From Ruegeria spongiae (GTDB lineage Bacteria; Pseudomonadota; Alphaproteobacteria; Rhodobacterales; Rhodobacteraceae): DNA of 64,000 nucleotides. Numbering within the stretch: the first letter of the stretch is position 1; each line of letters starts with the position of its first letter. The notes below the pieces were generated by a model, which was not told the origin of the DNA, did no database searches, and saw only the letters and a program-made list of their open reading frames with translations. Positions 9,326 through 17,129 of the stretch are shown here, piece after piece. Both the position numbers and the translations under genes were made by a program. The stretch spans positions 62,001-126,000 of the forward strand of contig NZ_JAMFMB010000004.1 in assembly GCF_023502395.1 (NCBI RefSeq), written 5' to 3'.

Positions 9326-9496
9326 GTGATTGTGAAAGTTGTTCTTCTTTTCCTCATAGGCATGGCGGTTCTTGCGATGTTCGGCAAATTGCGTTTTCCG
9401 GGTCAGACTGCTCTGCGCTCGGCCCGGTGCACGGGCTGCGGCCGGTTTCGCATCGGCAAGGGGCCGTGTCGCTGCGGGCAGGGGGGGCGTTCATGA
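9326..9496 (+). CDS. small membrane protein with C-terminal Cys-rich zinc-ribbon-like tail
   Basis: A 56-residue protein starting at GTG 9326, just after the peptidase stop. Residues 2-20 form a hydrophobic helix (VKVVLLFLIGMAVLAMFGKL). The tail has four cysteines in the order C-x2-C-x9-C-x-C (RCTGCGRFRIGKGPCRC), as in zinc ribbons. Its stop overlaps the start of the antiporter gene (ATGA), so translation is probably coupled. No function is known to me. Similar tiny proteins seem to be conserved in related genomes from memory, but I could not check this. Confidence 0.7.
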   Translation: MIVKVVLLFLIGMAVLAMFGKLRFPGQTALRSARCTGCGRFRIGKGPCRCGQGGRS

Positions 9497-10443
9497 CGGC
9501 GTGGCTGCTGTCCGGCCTTGGCCTGATCATCCTGCTTTTGGCAGGTGACGCGCTGGTGCGCGGCGCGGTCAACCTGAGCCTGCGCCTGGGCGTGCCTGCC
9601 CTGATCGTCAGCCTGACCATTGTCGCCTTCGGCACCTCGGCACCCGAATTGCTGATCGCGATCAAGGCGGTCGAAGAACATGCACCGGGCATCGCGCTGG
9701 GCAATGTGGTCGGCTCGAACACCGCCAATATCCTGCTGGTGCTGGGTCTGCCCGCACTTTTGGCAACCTTGCACACCAGCGAGTGCAACAGCCGCAAGAC
9801 CTATGTTTTCATGCTGCTTGCGTCGGTGCTGTTCATCGGGCTGGCCTTTCTGGGCACCTTCACCTTCTGGACGGGTGCGATCCTGTTGGCGGTTCTGGGT
9901 CTCGTGCTGGCGGATGCGTTCCGCGATGCCAAGGCGCACCGACGGGCCTGCGGTGCCGCAGAAGAGATCGAGGACCTTGAAGAGGCCGATCCCGACATGC
10001 CGTTCTGGCGCATCGGTATCTACCTGATGCTGGGGCTGATCGGCCTGCCCATGGGCGCGCATCTGCTGGTGGAAAACGCCACCGTGATCGCGCGCACATA
10101 CGCTGTCAGCGAGACCGTGATCGGCCTGACACTGGTTGCGATCGGCACCTCGCTGCCCGAGCTTGCAACCACGATGATGGCGGCCCTGCGGCGTCAGGCG
10201 GATGTGGCGCTGGGCAATGTGATCGGGTCGAACATGTTCAACCTGCTGGCCATCATCGGCATCGCCACATGGTTCGGCCCCATTCCGGTCGATCCCGAAT
10301 TCCTGGAGTTTGACCTCTGGGTGATGCTGGGCGCGTCGGTGCTGCTGTTCCCGTTTGTGTTCCTGAAAAAGGACATCACCCGGATCTGGGGGGTGATCCT
10401 GACAACCCTTTACGTCGTATATGTCGTGAGCGTTTTGCTGTAA
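9493..10443 (+). CDS. calcium/sodium (CaCA family) antiporter, YrbG-like
   Basis: A 316-residue antiporter with about ten helices. It contains two inverted alpha-repeats that form the ion-binding centre: GTSAPELL near residue 53 with GNVVGSNTANI, and GTSLPELATT near residue 220 with GNVIGSNMFNL. The acidic residues of the PEL motifs coordinate the cation. An acidic stretch (EEIEDLEEADPD) lies in the central cytoplasmic loop. The start is the ATG at 9493 overlapping the stop of the small zinc-ribbon gene. Likely function is cation export from the cytoplasm. Confidence 0.93.
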   Translation: MTAWLLSGLGLIILLLAGDALVRGAVNLSLRLGVPALIVSLTIVAFGTSAPELLIAIKAVEEHAPGIALGNVVGSNTANILLVLGLPALLATLHTSECNSRKTYVFMLLASVLFIGLAFLGTFTFWTGAILLAVLGLVLADAFRDAKAHRRACGAAEEIEDLEEADPDMPFWRIGIYLMLGLIGLPMGAHLLVENATVIARTYAVSETVIGLTLVAIGTSLPELATTMMAALRRQADVALGNVIGSNMFNLLAIIGIATWFGPIPVDPEFLEFDLWVMLGASVLLFPFVFLKKDITRIWGVILTTLYVVYVVSVLL

Positions 10444-10465
10444 CCCACAGGGGCGGAGGTTAGGC

Positions 10466-11245
10466 ATGGCCCGGGCATTGGTCACAGGTGCAGGTATTCG
10501 GCTGGGCCGTGAGATGGCGATCTATCTGGCGCAACGCGGTTTTGACGTGGCGGTGCATTTCGCCACCTCCGAAGCTGCCGCGCATGAGGCGGTGGCGGCG
10601 ATCGAGGCGCTTGGCCGCTCCTCTGTTGCCCTCAAGGCCGATTTGTTGAACGAAACCGAGGTCGAGGCGCTGCTGCCCCGCGCCGCAGAGGCGCTGGGCG
10701 GGCCGATCACCTGTTTGGTGAACAACGCCTCGGTGTTTGAATATGACAACCTGCACTCGACGACGCGACACAGTTGGGACCAGCATCTGGAAAGCAATCT
10801 GCGCGCGCCGTTTGTGCTGACACAGGCCATGGCCGCGCAGGGCATGGCAGCCCTGAGCGACCACAATGACGAACCGCAGGCCAGTGGGCTGATTGTCAAT
10901 ATGATCGACATGCGGGTGCGCAAGCTGACACCCGAATTCATGAGCTACACCATCGCCAAATCCGGGCTCTGGACCCTGACCCAGACAGCCGCGCAGGCGC
11001 TGGCCCCCGCGATCCGGGTGAACGCGATCGGGCCCGGCCCGACCCTGCGCGGGCATCGGCAGTCCGAGGCGCATTTCGCTGCGCAGCGCGCCAACACGAT
11101 CTCGGGGCGGGGCTCGAACCCGTCAGATATCACCGCTGCACTGGGTTATCTGCTGGAAGCGCATGCGGTTACCGGACAGCTGATCTGTGTCGATGGTGGC
11201 CAGCATCTGGGATGGCAGACACCGGATGTTCTGGGGGTTGAATAG
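10466..11245 (+). CDS. SDR-family pteridine reductase-like protein (FolM/PTR1-like)
   Basis: A 259-residue SDR. The N-terminus TGAGIRLGREMA has the TGxxxRLG variant of the glycine motif typical of pteridine reductases, and NNAS follows near residue 90. In place of the usual active-site Ser there is Asp (NMIDMRV), exactly 13 residues before the Tyr of YTIAK, the same spacing as Asp181-Tyr194-Lys198 of Leishmania PTR1. By family this suggests reduction of dihydropterins (dihydromonapterin or dihydrofolate) with NADPH. It is followed by the 290 bp AT-rich gap before uvrC. Confidence 0.75.
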   Translation: MARALVTGAGIRLGREMAIYLAQRGFDVAVHFATSEAAAHEAVAAIEALGRSSVALKADLLNETEVEALLPRAAEALGGPITCLVNNASVFEYDNLHSTTRHSWDQHLESNLRAPFVLTQAMAAQGMAALSDHNDEPQASGLIVNMIDMRVRKLTPEFMSYTIAKSGLWTLTQTAAQALAPAIRVNAIGPGPTLRGHRQSEAHFAAQRANTISGRGSNPSDITAALGYLLEAHAVTGQLICVDGGQHLGWQTPDVLGVE

Positions 11246-11276
11246 GCCTTGGCGATGCAAGTTTTGCACCGCTCGC

Positions 11277-11304
11277 ATTTCTGTTACTTAACCGTTACAG
11301 AAAT
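11277..11304. repeat. inverted repeat ATTTCTGT...ACAGAAAT
   Basis: Two perfect 8-base arms separated by 12 bases, which themselves contain TTAAC flanked by two GTTAC copies. It lies 32 bp after the pteridine-reductase stop. There is a pyrimidine-rich stretch downstream (GTCTTTCTTTTC), so it might act as a terminator on the plus strand, though the stem is AT-rich. The half-site resembles the arms of the palindromes near the GbsR-like gene (24092-24121 and 23502-23525). Confidence 0.4.
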
Positions 11305-11449
11305 GTCTTTCTTTTCATATACTTGCTATGTGTTCAAAAAAATTCCTTTTAAAAACAGAGAGCTACAATAGTGCCTATTTTTTGTGCAAATCAACGAAGC
11401 CCCCTGTTTTCAACGAATTTCTCTGGTTGGCCGGAAGATATACGCAAGG

Positions 11450-11458
11450 TTATCCACA
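11450..11458 (+). promoter_or_regulatory. perfect DnaA-box sequence TTATCCACA
   Basis: The nonamer TTATCCACA matches the consensus DnaA box exactly, inside the AT-rich gap 78 bp before uvrC. Only one copy was found here by eye, whereas replication origins normally carry several. Its presence beside an AT-rich stretch is suggestive of DnaA binding, as regulation or titration, but chance cannot be excluded. Confidence 0.45.
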
Positions 11459-11535
11459 GAAGTCGTGGATTTGTTTTCCCTTGAACTGGTTCCCGCAAGA
11501 TTGCAGCCCCCAGCCGAGAATCATATCTGTGGTCC

Positions 11536-13410
11536 ATGAGTGACGCGCCCGACAGAATCACCGATCCCGCTCCGGCGGGATATTCCTGCATTCAGGCCTA
11601 TCTGAAGACGCTGGACAGTTCGCCCGGCGTCTACCGGATGCTGGATGCGCAGGCGCGGGTTCTTTACGTGGGCAAGGCGCGCAATCTGCGGGCGCGGGTG
11701 TCGAACTATTCCCGCCCGGGGCATTCGCCACGGATCGAGCGGATGATCGGCGAGACTGCCTCGATGATGTTCCTGACGACGCGCACCGAAACCGAGGCGT
11801 TGTTGCTGGAACAGAACCTCATCAAGCAGCTGAAACCGAAATACAATGTGCTGCTGCGCGACGACAAAAGCTTTCCCAATATTCTGGTATCGAAGCAGCA
11901 CGGCTTTGCGCAGATCAAGAAACATCGCGGTGCAAAAAAGGAGAAGGGCACCTATTTCGGCCCCTTCGCCAGCGCGGGCGCGGTGAACCGGACGCTGAAC
12001 CAGTTGCAGAAGGCGTTCCAGCTACGCAATTGCAGCGATTCCATGTTCGACAGCCGGACGCGGCCCTGTCTGCTCTATCAGATCAAACGCTGTTCCGGCC
12101 CTTGCGTTGGCCTGATCTCGGAAGAGGATTACGCCGCACGCGTAACGGACGCCGAACGGTTCCTGTCCGGCCGCTCCACCCGTGTGCAGGAGGAGTTGGC
12201 CGAGCAGATGCAGGTCGCCTCGGACGCGATGGAATTTGAACGCGCCGCAGGATTGCGCGACCGGATCAAGGCGCTGACCAGCGTGCAGACCAGCCAGGGC
12301 ATCAACCCGCGCGGTGTGAGCGAGGCGGATGTGATCGCGCTGCATATGGATAGCGGTCAGGCCTGCGTGCAGGTGTTCTTCATCCGGGCCAACCAGAACT
12401 GGGGCAACCGCGATTTCTATCCCCGCGTCGGAGCGGATGTCGCTCCCGCCGAGGTGATGGAGGCGTTTCTGGGCCAGTTCTATGACAACAAGGAACCGCC
12501 GCGTCAGTTGATCCTGTCCGACGGGATCGAAAATGCCGACCTGATGACCGAGGCCCTGACCGAGAAAGCCGGTCGCAGGGTAGAGATACTTGTGCCGCAG
12601 CGCGGGGAGAAGGCCGAACTGGTCTCTGGCGCGTTGCGCAACGCGCGTGAATCGCTGGGCCGCCGCATGTCGGAAAGCGCCACACAGGCGAAGCTGCTGC
12701 GCGGGCTGGCCGAGGCCTTCGATCTGGATGCGCCGCCCGACCGGATCGAGGTCTATGACAACTCGCATATCCAGGGCACAGATGCCGTCGGTGCGATGAT
12801 CGTGGCGGGGCCCGAAGGGTTCACGAAAAACGCCTATCGCAAGTTCAACATTCGTGGCGACGACCTGACTCCGGGCGATGATTTCGGCATGATGAAAGAG
12901 GTGCTGAACCGCCGCTTCGCCCGGTTGCTGAAAGAGGACCCGGACCGGGGAAAGGGGCTGTGGCCCGATCTGCTGTTGATTGATGGCGGGGCCGGGCAGG
13001 TCAGCGCCGTGCAAGAGATCATGACCGCGCATGGTGTCGATGACATCGCCATGGTGGGCGTCGCCAAGGGCGTCGACCGCGACCACGGAAAAGAGGAATT
13101 CCACCGCACCGGCCAACCCGTCTTTGCGCTGAAACGCAACGACCCGGTGCTGTACTTCGTGCAGCGTCTCAGGGACGAGGCGCACCGTTTTGCCATCGGC
13201 ACCCACCGGGCCAAGCGCGCCAAGGCGGTGGGGGCGACGCCGCTGGATGAGATCGCGGGTGTTGGTGCGGCACGCAAACGCGCCCTGCTGGCGCATTTCG
13301 GTAGCGCCAAGGCGGTCAGCCGCGCCAATCTGGCTGATCTCAAGGCGGTTGACGGCATCTCGGCCGGGTTGGCGCAAAAGGTCTATGACTTCTTTCATGA
13401 CAAGGGCTGA
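11536..13410 (+). CDS. uvrC: excinuclease ABC subunit C
   Basis: UvrC makes both incisions around a DNA lesion in nucleotide excision repair, with UvrA and UvrB. The 624 residues show the GIY-YIG nuclease at the N-terminus (GVYRML...VLYVGKA, about residues 31-53) and a UVR domain binding UvrB near residues 215-245. The central RNase H-like endonuclease follows ([18 protein letters not shown], then LLIDGGAGQ), and a C-terminal helix-hairpin-helix pair ([18 protein letters not shown]) ends the protein. ATG at 11536 is the first start. pgsA follows after 67 bp. Confidence 0.97.
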   Translation: MSDAPDRITDPAPAGYSCIQAYLKTLDSSPGVYRMLDAQARVLYVGKARNLRARVSNYSRPGHSPRIERMIGETASMMFLTTRTETEALLLEQNLIKQLKPKYNVLLRDDKSFPNILVSKQHGFAQIKKHRGAKKEKGTYFGPFASAGAVNRTLNQLQKAFQLRNCSDSMFDSRTRPCLLYQIKRCSGPCVGLISEEDYAARVTDAERFLSGRSTRVQEELAEQMQVASDAMEFERAAGLRDRIKALTSVQTSQGINPRGVSEADVIALHMDSGQACVQVFFIRANQNWGNRDFYPRVGADVAPAEVMEAFLGQFYDNKEPPRQLILSDGIENADLMTEALTEKAGRRVEILVPQRGEKAELVSGALRNARESLGRRMSESATQAKLLRGLAEAFDLDAPPDRIEVYDNSHIQGTDAVGAMIVAGPEGFTKNAYRKFNIRGDDLTPGDDFGMMKEVLNRRFARLLKEDPDRGKGLWPDLLLIDGGAGQVSAVQEIMTAHGVDDIAMVGVAKGVDRDHGKEEFHRTGQPVFALKRNDPVLYFVQRLRDEAHRFAIGTHRAKRAKAVGATPLDEIAGVGAARKRALLAHFGSAKAVSRANLADLKAVDGISAGLAQKVYDFFHDKG

Positions 13411-13477
13411 AGCAGTGGCTGAGAGATTTATCGCACCTCATCTTCCAGTTCCCGCATCGCCGGGATAAGGTCCGGTC

Positions 13478-14149
13478 ATGAAATGGAACCTGCCGAATAT
13501 ACTGACCCTGCTGCGACTTCTGGCAGCCCCGGGTCTTGCCATCATGTTTTTGTATTTCACCCGGCCTTACGCGGACTGGTTTGCGCTGATCCTGTTTGTT
13601 TCGGCGGCGGTGACGGATTGGTTTGACGGCTATCTGGCGCGGGCCTGGGGGCAGGAAACCAAGATCGGTGCAATGCTGGACCCGATTGCCGACAAGGCGA
13701 TGGTGGTGATCGCGCTGATGATCCTTGTGGGCTATTCGACCGAGCACTGGACGCCCTGGCTGGTGCTGCCCGCGACGGTCATCCTGTTCCGCGAGGTCTT
13801 TGTCTCGGGGTTGCGCGAATATCTGGGCGACACGGCGGGCACGCTCAAGGTGACGAAACTTGCGAAATGGAAGACCACCACACAGATGATCGCGATTGCG
13901 GTTCTGTTCAGCCAGGGGATATTCGAGCACTATCTGGTCATGTCCTCTTTTGGCATGGATCAGACGCTGATCGACGGGATCATGGCAGGCACGGTCGAGG
14001 ATCTGAACGGGTTGCGCTGGAAGCTTGAGGGTATGATCTGGTCGGGCCGCGCCGGTCTCTGGCTGCTCTGGATCGCGGCGGCGCTGACATTGGTTACCGG
14101 TTGGGACTACCTGATGAAATCCATGCCGCATCTGAAGGAGACGCAATGA
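13478..14149 (+). CDS. pgsA: CDP-diacylglycerol--glycerol-3-phosphate 3-phosphatidyltransferase
   Basis: PgsA makes phosphatidylglycerol phosphate from CDP-diacylglycerol and glycerol-3-phosphate at the inner membrane. The CDP-alcohol phosphotransferase motif D-G-x2-A-R-x8-G-x3-D-x3-D is intact (DGYLARAWGQETKIGAMLDPIAD, about residues 48-70). N-terminal NLPNILTLLRLLAAP is also typical. It is 223 residues with about five helices; an insertion of about 30 residues before the last helix (residues 160-190) makes it somewhat longer than E. coli PgsA. Its stop codon overlaps the moaD start. Confidence 0.95.
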   Translation: MKWNLPNILTLLRLLAAPGLAIMFLYFTRPYADWFALILFVSAAVTDWFDGYLARAWGQETKIGAMLDPIADKAMVVIALMILVGYSTEHWTPWLVLPATVILFREVFVSGLREYLGDTAGTLKVTKLAKWKTTTQMIAIAVLFSQGIFEHYLVMSSFGMDQTLIDGIMAGTVEDLNGLRWKLEGMIWSGRAGLWLLWIAAALTLVTGWDYLMKSMPHLKETQ

Positions 14150-14394
14150 TGGACGTGCTTTATTTTGCATGGGTCCGCGAGCGGATCGGCATCCCGAAAG
14201 AGAAGGTCGAGACCGAGGCTGCGACCGTGGCCGATCTGGTGAGTGAACTGGTCGCGCGGGAAGAGCGCTATGCCGCCGCCTTTGCCGATCTGTCGGCACT
14301 CCGGGTGGCGCTGGACCAGGAACTCAGCGGTTTTGACGCGCCGCTGAGTGGGGTGCGCGAGGTAGCGTTCTTTCCCCCGATGACCGGCGGATAG
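14146..14394 (+). CDS. moaD: molybdopterin synthase sulfur carrier subunit
   Basis: MoaD is the ubiquitin-like small subunit of molybdopterin synthase; its C-terminal thiocarboxylate donates sulfur to cyclic pyranopterin monophosphate. The 82-residue product ends in PPMTGG, the essential Gly-Gly tail, and begins with the beta-grasp strand MDVLYFAWVRERIG. The start ATG-ATG at 14146 overlaps the pgsA stop by 4 bp and follows GAAGGAG at the proper distance. moaE begins 4 bp after its stop, so the two subunits are made together. Confidence 0.94.
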   Translation: MMDVLYFAWVRERIGIPKEKVETEAATVADLVSELVAREERYAAAFADLSALRVALDQELSGFDAPLSGVREVAFFPPMTGG

Positions 14395-14398
14395 TCCA

Positions 14399-14842
14399 AT
14401 GCGCGTCTCGGTTCAGGAAGCGCCCTTTGATCTGGGTGCCGAGGCCAACCGCTTTGCGGCAGGTGACACTGGCAGTGGAGCAATCGTCACCTTTACCGGC
14501 GTGGTGCGCGATCTGGCGCAGGGCAATCTGGATGTGATGGAGATCGAGCACTATCCGGGCATGACCGAAAAGGCCATTGAGGCCATCGCCGACGAGGCGC
14601 GCCAACGCTGGTCATTGGCGGATGTTCTGGTGATCCACCGCCATGGTCGCCTGTCCCCGGGGGACCGGATCATGATGGTCGCCACCGCCGCGCGGCATCG
14701 CAAGGACGCGTTCGAGGCGGCAGAGTTCCTGATGGATTACCTGAAATCCCGCGCGCCCTTCTGGAAGAAGGAAATCACGGGCAAGGGTGGTGAATGGGTG
14801 GCCGCAAAAGACGAGGACGAGGCCGCGCTCGACCGCTGGTGA
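14399..14842 (+). CDS. moaE: molybdopterin synthase catalytic subunit
   Basis: MoaE is the large subunit of molybdopterin synthase, converting cyclic pyranopterin monophosphate to molybdopterin with sulfur from MoaD. The 147 residues include GAIVTFTGVVRD near residue 27, LEIEHYPGM-like MEIEHYPGMTEKA, the VIHRHGRLSPGD block, RHRKDAFEAAEFLMD, and the active-site Lys segment with PFWKKE near residue 120. Length and motifs are normal. It follows moaD by 4 bp and ends 1 base before the convergent coiled-coil gene. Confidence 0.95.
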   Translation: MRVSVQEAPFDLGAEANRFAAGDTGSGAIVTFTGVVRDLAQGNLDVMEIEHYPGMTEKAIEAIADEARQRWSLADVLVIHRHGRLSPGDRIMMVATAARHRKDAFEAAEFLMDYLKSRAPFWKKEITGKGGEWVAAKDEDEAALDRW

Positions 14843-15163
14843 TCAGTTGACGCTATGGAGCCGCGCGCGCAGCTCCTCGGCCTCTTGTCTTACAGCGCGT
14901 AGCCCGTCCATGGCCGCGCCCAGTTCGGCCTCGGTCTGGGTCAGCTGGTTGGTCAGTTCCGCCTCGCGCTGCTGCAGGTAGGTGATCGCCTGATCGCGGG
15001 TTTCCTCGGCCTCGTGCAACTCCTGACTCATCCGGTCCAGATCGGCGACGTCGCTTTGCCGGACACGGGTAAAGCGATGCACCAGCCAATTGGCGAACCA
15101 GCCCATCGCAAAGGCGACAAACAGGATGATCGCGGTGGTGAGGATGAATTCGGTTCTGTTCAT
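14843..15163 (-). CDS. membrane-anchored coiled-coil protein of unknown function
   Basis: A 106-residue protein with one N-terminal TM helix (about residues 6-28, TTAIILFVAFAMGWFANWLV). A basic segment follows, then a long heptad-rich helix (residues 38-102) rich in Glu, Gln, Leu and Arg, typical of a coiled coil. The topology suggests an inner-membrane anchor with a cytoplasmic or periplasmic rod. Its ATG directly abuts the stop of the OmpA-family gene (no gap), so the two are surely one operon and may act together. I do not recognise the family. Confidence 0.75.
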   Translation of the reverse strand: MNRTEFILTTAIILFVAFAMGWFANWLVHRFTRVRQSDVADLDRMSQELHEAEETRDQAITYLQQREAELTNQLTQTEAELGAAMDGLRAVRQEAEELRARLHSVN

Positions 15164-17065
15164 TTACTGGTCCTCTCCGTTTTCCGCGTCCGTCTCAGCC
15201 GCCGGTTCGGGCTGCTGTTCCACCGCTTCCAGCCCGGTCTGGGTCTCGGGGATCGGTTCGGGGCGGATCAGATAGAAGTTGATCCGCCGGTTGGCTTCGC
15301 GGCCGTCTTCGGTCTTGTTGTCGGCGATGGGGTCGTTCTCACCGTACCCTACGGCGGTGAAACTTGAAGTCAGCACCCGGCGTGCGCGCAGCTCGTTCAG
15401 GACCGATTGCGCACGGGCCTGGCTGAGCTGCAGGTTCATCTCTTCGCGGCCCTGACTGTCGGTATAGCCCTGAATTTCCATCCGGATGCCACCACATTGA
15501 TCCAGCACATCGGCGATACGGTTCATCGTGTCCAGTGACTCGCCAGCGATGGTGGCCGAACCGGGTTCAAAGGTGATCTTTGCCTCGCCCTGGATCTCTG
15601 CCACCCGGCTTTCGCAGACCTCGGGGTCGAGCGGTTTGTCGGCGGGCTCGGGTGGTTCCTCATAGGTGATCGACAGGTCGAACCCCTGCGCCTCGCCCAG
15701 TTTTTCGGCCAGAAGCCGCGCCGCCTGCGCGCTGGCATCTTCAAGATAACTGACCCCCTGCAGCGTCACGCTGTCCGGGGTGACGGTCAGCACGCCGTTG
15801 CGCAGCAGCGACAGCGTTTCCAGCCCGGCCAGCACCCGCACCGGCCATTCGCCGGGCAGGTCCGGCACGATCCGCGTGGCGGTATGCACCACGTCCGAGC
15901 CGAAGGCGGCCCTGGCATAACTGTCGACCATATGGCGCATGTTCTCGTCCGCCAGACGTCCGCGCAGTTGCACCAGACCTTCGGGGCTGAGTGTCGCGGT
16001 GAACTCGACCGGTCCTGCGGGGTCGGCCTCGACCGGTTCCGGCAGCACGGCGTGCAGGGCAAAGACCGCTGGCAGGTCGGCCTGAAGCTCGCCGATGACC
16101 CGGTCGAACTGCCCCTGATCGGTGCCCTGGGCCGCGATCAGCGTGACATCGGCGTCCGACATCGTGATCGACCCCTGACCAAGCGTAGTCAGCGCGTCGA
16201 TGCCGAGCTCGGCGGCGGTGCCCCACTTTGGCGAGGGCACGCCCAGACCGATGACACAGGCCTGTTCGGTCGCCACGCCAGCGCGCCGTGCGGCGGCGGC
16301 GATCTGGTCGCGCGCGCCCGTGCTGTCGGCGGAACAGGCGTCGAACCGCGCACCGTCTTCGTCGATCAGGAACCGCAGGGTGAACGGGGTGATCACCGGG
16401 CGCGGCGCCGAGATATCCAGCCGGATGCGCAGCCCGCTTGGCACCACACGGGTCAGTGTGTTCTCGATGCGGGTCTTGTCTTCGGCACTGTCAGCGATGG
16501 CTGTGACGCTGACCAGATCCGCACCCACCGAAATCTTCGAGCGCGGCAACACCGACAGCGCCGTGGTGGCGAACTCGATTGCGTCGCTCCAGCCTTCGGG
16601 CTCGGCATAATCGGCGGTTTCCAGCAGGTCGGTCACGCCGCCCCGGTCGGGTATGCCGCGCAACTGGTTGATCAGGCCGTCACGATCCATCGTTGTGGGC
16701 ACCAGCCCGATGATCGAAATGCCGCTGTCGTTGCGCAGAATCTCGGCCGAGAAACGCGGAGCGCGCAGATTGGCGGTGGGAATGATCTCCATCTCATCGA
16801 TGACGCGCGAGGCGTCGACCTCATCCCCGACGACGGTCAGGGCGTTGAACCGGGTCGCCTCGTCGGTGGCGGTTCCGGTCAGGACCACCCGCAGCCCGTC
16901 CGCCTGCACTTCGGCCCAGTCATGGCCGTTCAGATCAAGCGCGCGGCGCACCGAGATTTCCGAAGCGTCCTCGACCGCCTGAACCGCGAAACCGGCGGCG
17001 ATCACGCACAGCCCGGCAGCCAGCGCAAAGGTCATGGCAACGATGAACGTCTGGGAAATACGCAT
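15164..17065 (-). CDS. OmpA-family protein with N-terminal membrane anchor and BON-like repeats
   Basis: A 633-residue envelope protein. Residues 7-30 form an uncleaved-looking hydrophobic helix. The middle region has repeated segments of the form VQADGLRVVLTGTATDEATR and SPEGLVQLRGRLADE, resembling BON/OmpA-N modules. Residues about 490-610 are a peptidoglycan-binding OmpA domain: ITFEPGSATI, GYTDSQGREEMN with the conserved Asp, and GYGENDPIADN...EANRRINFYL with the conserved Arg. A Pro/Glu-rich tail ends it. It probably links inner membrane to the cell wall. It is cotranscribed with the coiled-coil gene that follows with no gap. Confidence 0.85.
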   Translation of the reverse strand: MRISQTFIVAMTFALAAGLCVIAAGFAVQAVEDASEISVRRALDLNGHDWAEVQADGLRVVLTGTATDEATRFNALTVVGDEVDASRVIDEMEIIPTANLRAPRFSAEILRNDSGISIIGLVPTTMDRDGLINQLRGIPDRGGVTDLLETADYAEPEGWSDAIEFATTALSVLPRSKISVGADLVSVTAIADSAEDKTRIENTLTRVVPSGLRIRLDISAPRPVITPFTLRFLIDEDGARFDACSADSTGARDQIAAAARRAGVATEQACVIGLGVPSPKWGTAAELGIDALTTLGQGSITMSDADVTLIAAQGTDQGQFDRVIGELQADLPAVFALHAVLPEPVEADPAGPVEFTATLSPEGLVQLRGRLADENMRHMVDSYARAAFGSDVVHTATRIVPDLPGEWPVRVLAGLETLSLLRNGVLTVTPDSVTLQGVSYLEDASAQAARLLAEKLGEAQGFDLSITYEEPPEPADKPLDPEVCESRVAEIQGEAKITFEPGSATIAGESLDTMNRIADVLDQCGGIRMEIQGYTDSQGREEMNLQLSQARAQSVLNELRARRVLTSSFTAVGYGENDPIADNKTEDGREANRRINFYLIRPEPIPETQTGLEAVEQQPEPAAETDAENGEDQ

Positions 17066-17129
17066 GGGCCGAGTCGGTTTGTCGTCCTTTGGGTTCGGAT
17101 GTCTTACAAGGCTGTTGGCCGGGGTGCAA

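Larger units (their letters stand above)
11246..11535. other. AT-rich intergenic region between pteridine-reductase gene and uvrC
   Basis: At 290 bp this is the longest gene-free stretch in the window. From about 11280 to 11450 it is far more AT-rich than its surroundings, with A and T runs at 11336-11342, 11349-11355 and around 11385. A 71-codon frame at 11328 has no coding character. It contains an inverted repeat and a DnaA-box sequence, listed separately. It may hold the uvrC promoter, a small RNA, or a protein-binding region. Confidence 0.6.

Noticed and set aside
11332-11346. GTTC-N7-TTCC as a LexA box upstream of uvrC
   Set aside because: The alphaproteobacterial LexA consensus is GTTC-N7-GTTC; the second half-site does not match.
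11328-11543. A 71-codon reading frame in the AT-rich gap
   Set aside because: Codon use and composition differ from genes in the window, no recognisable motif or ribosome-binding site, and it runs into the uvrC start.
12022-13398. Long open frame opposite uvrC
   Set aside because: Explained by high-GC codon bias giving few stops on the antisense strand; no motif, and uvrC is certain on the other strand.
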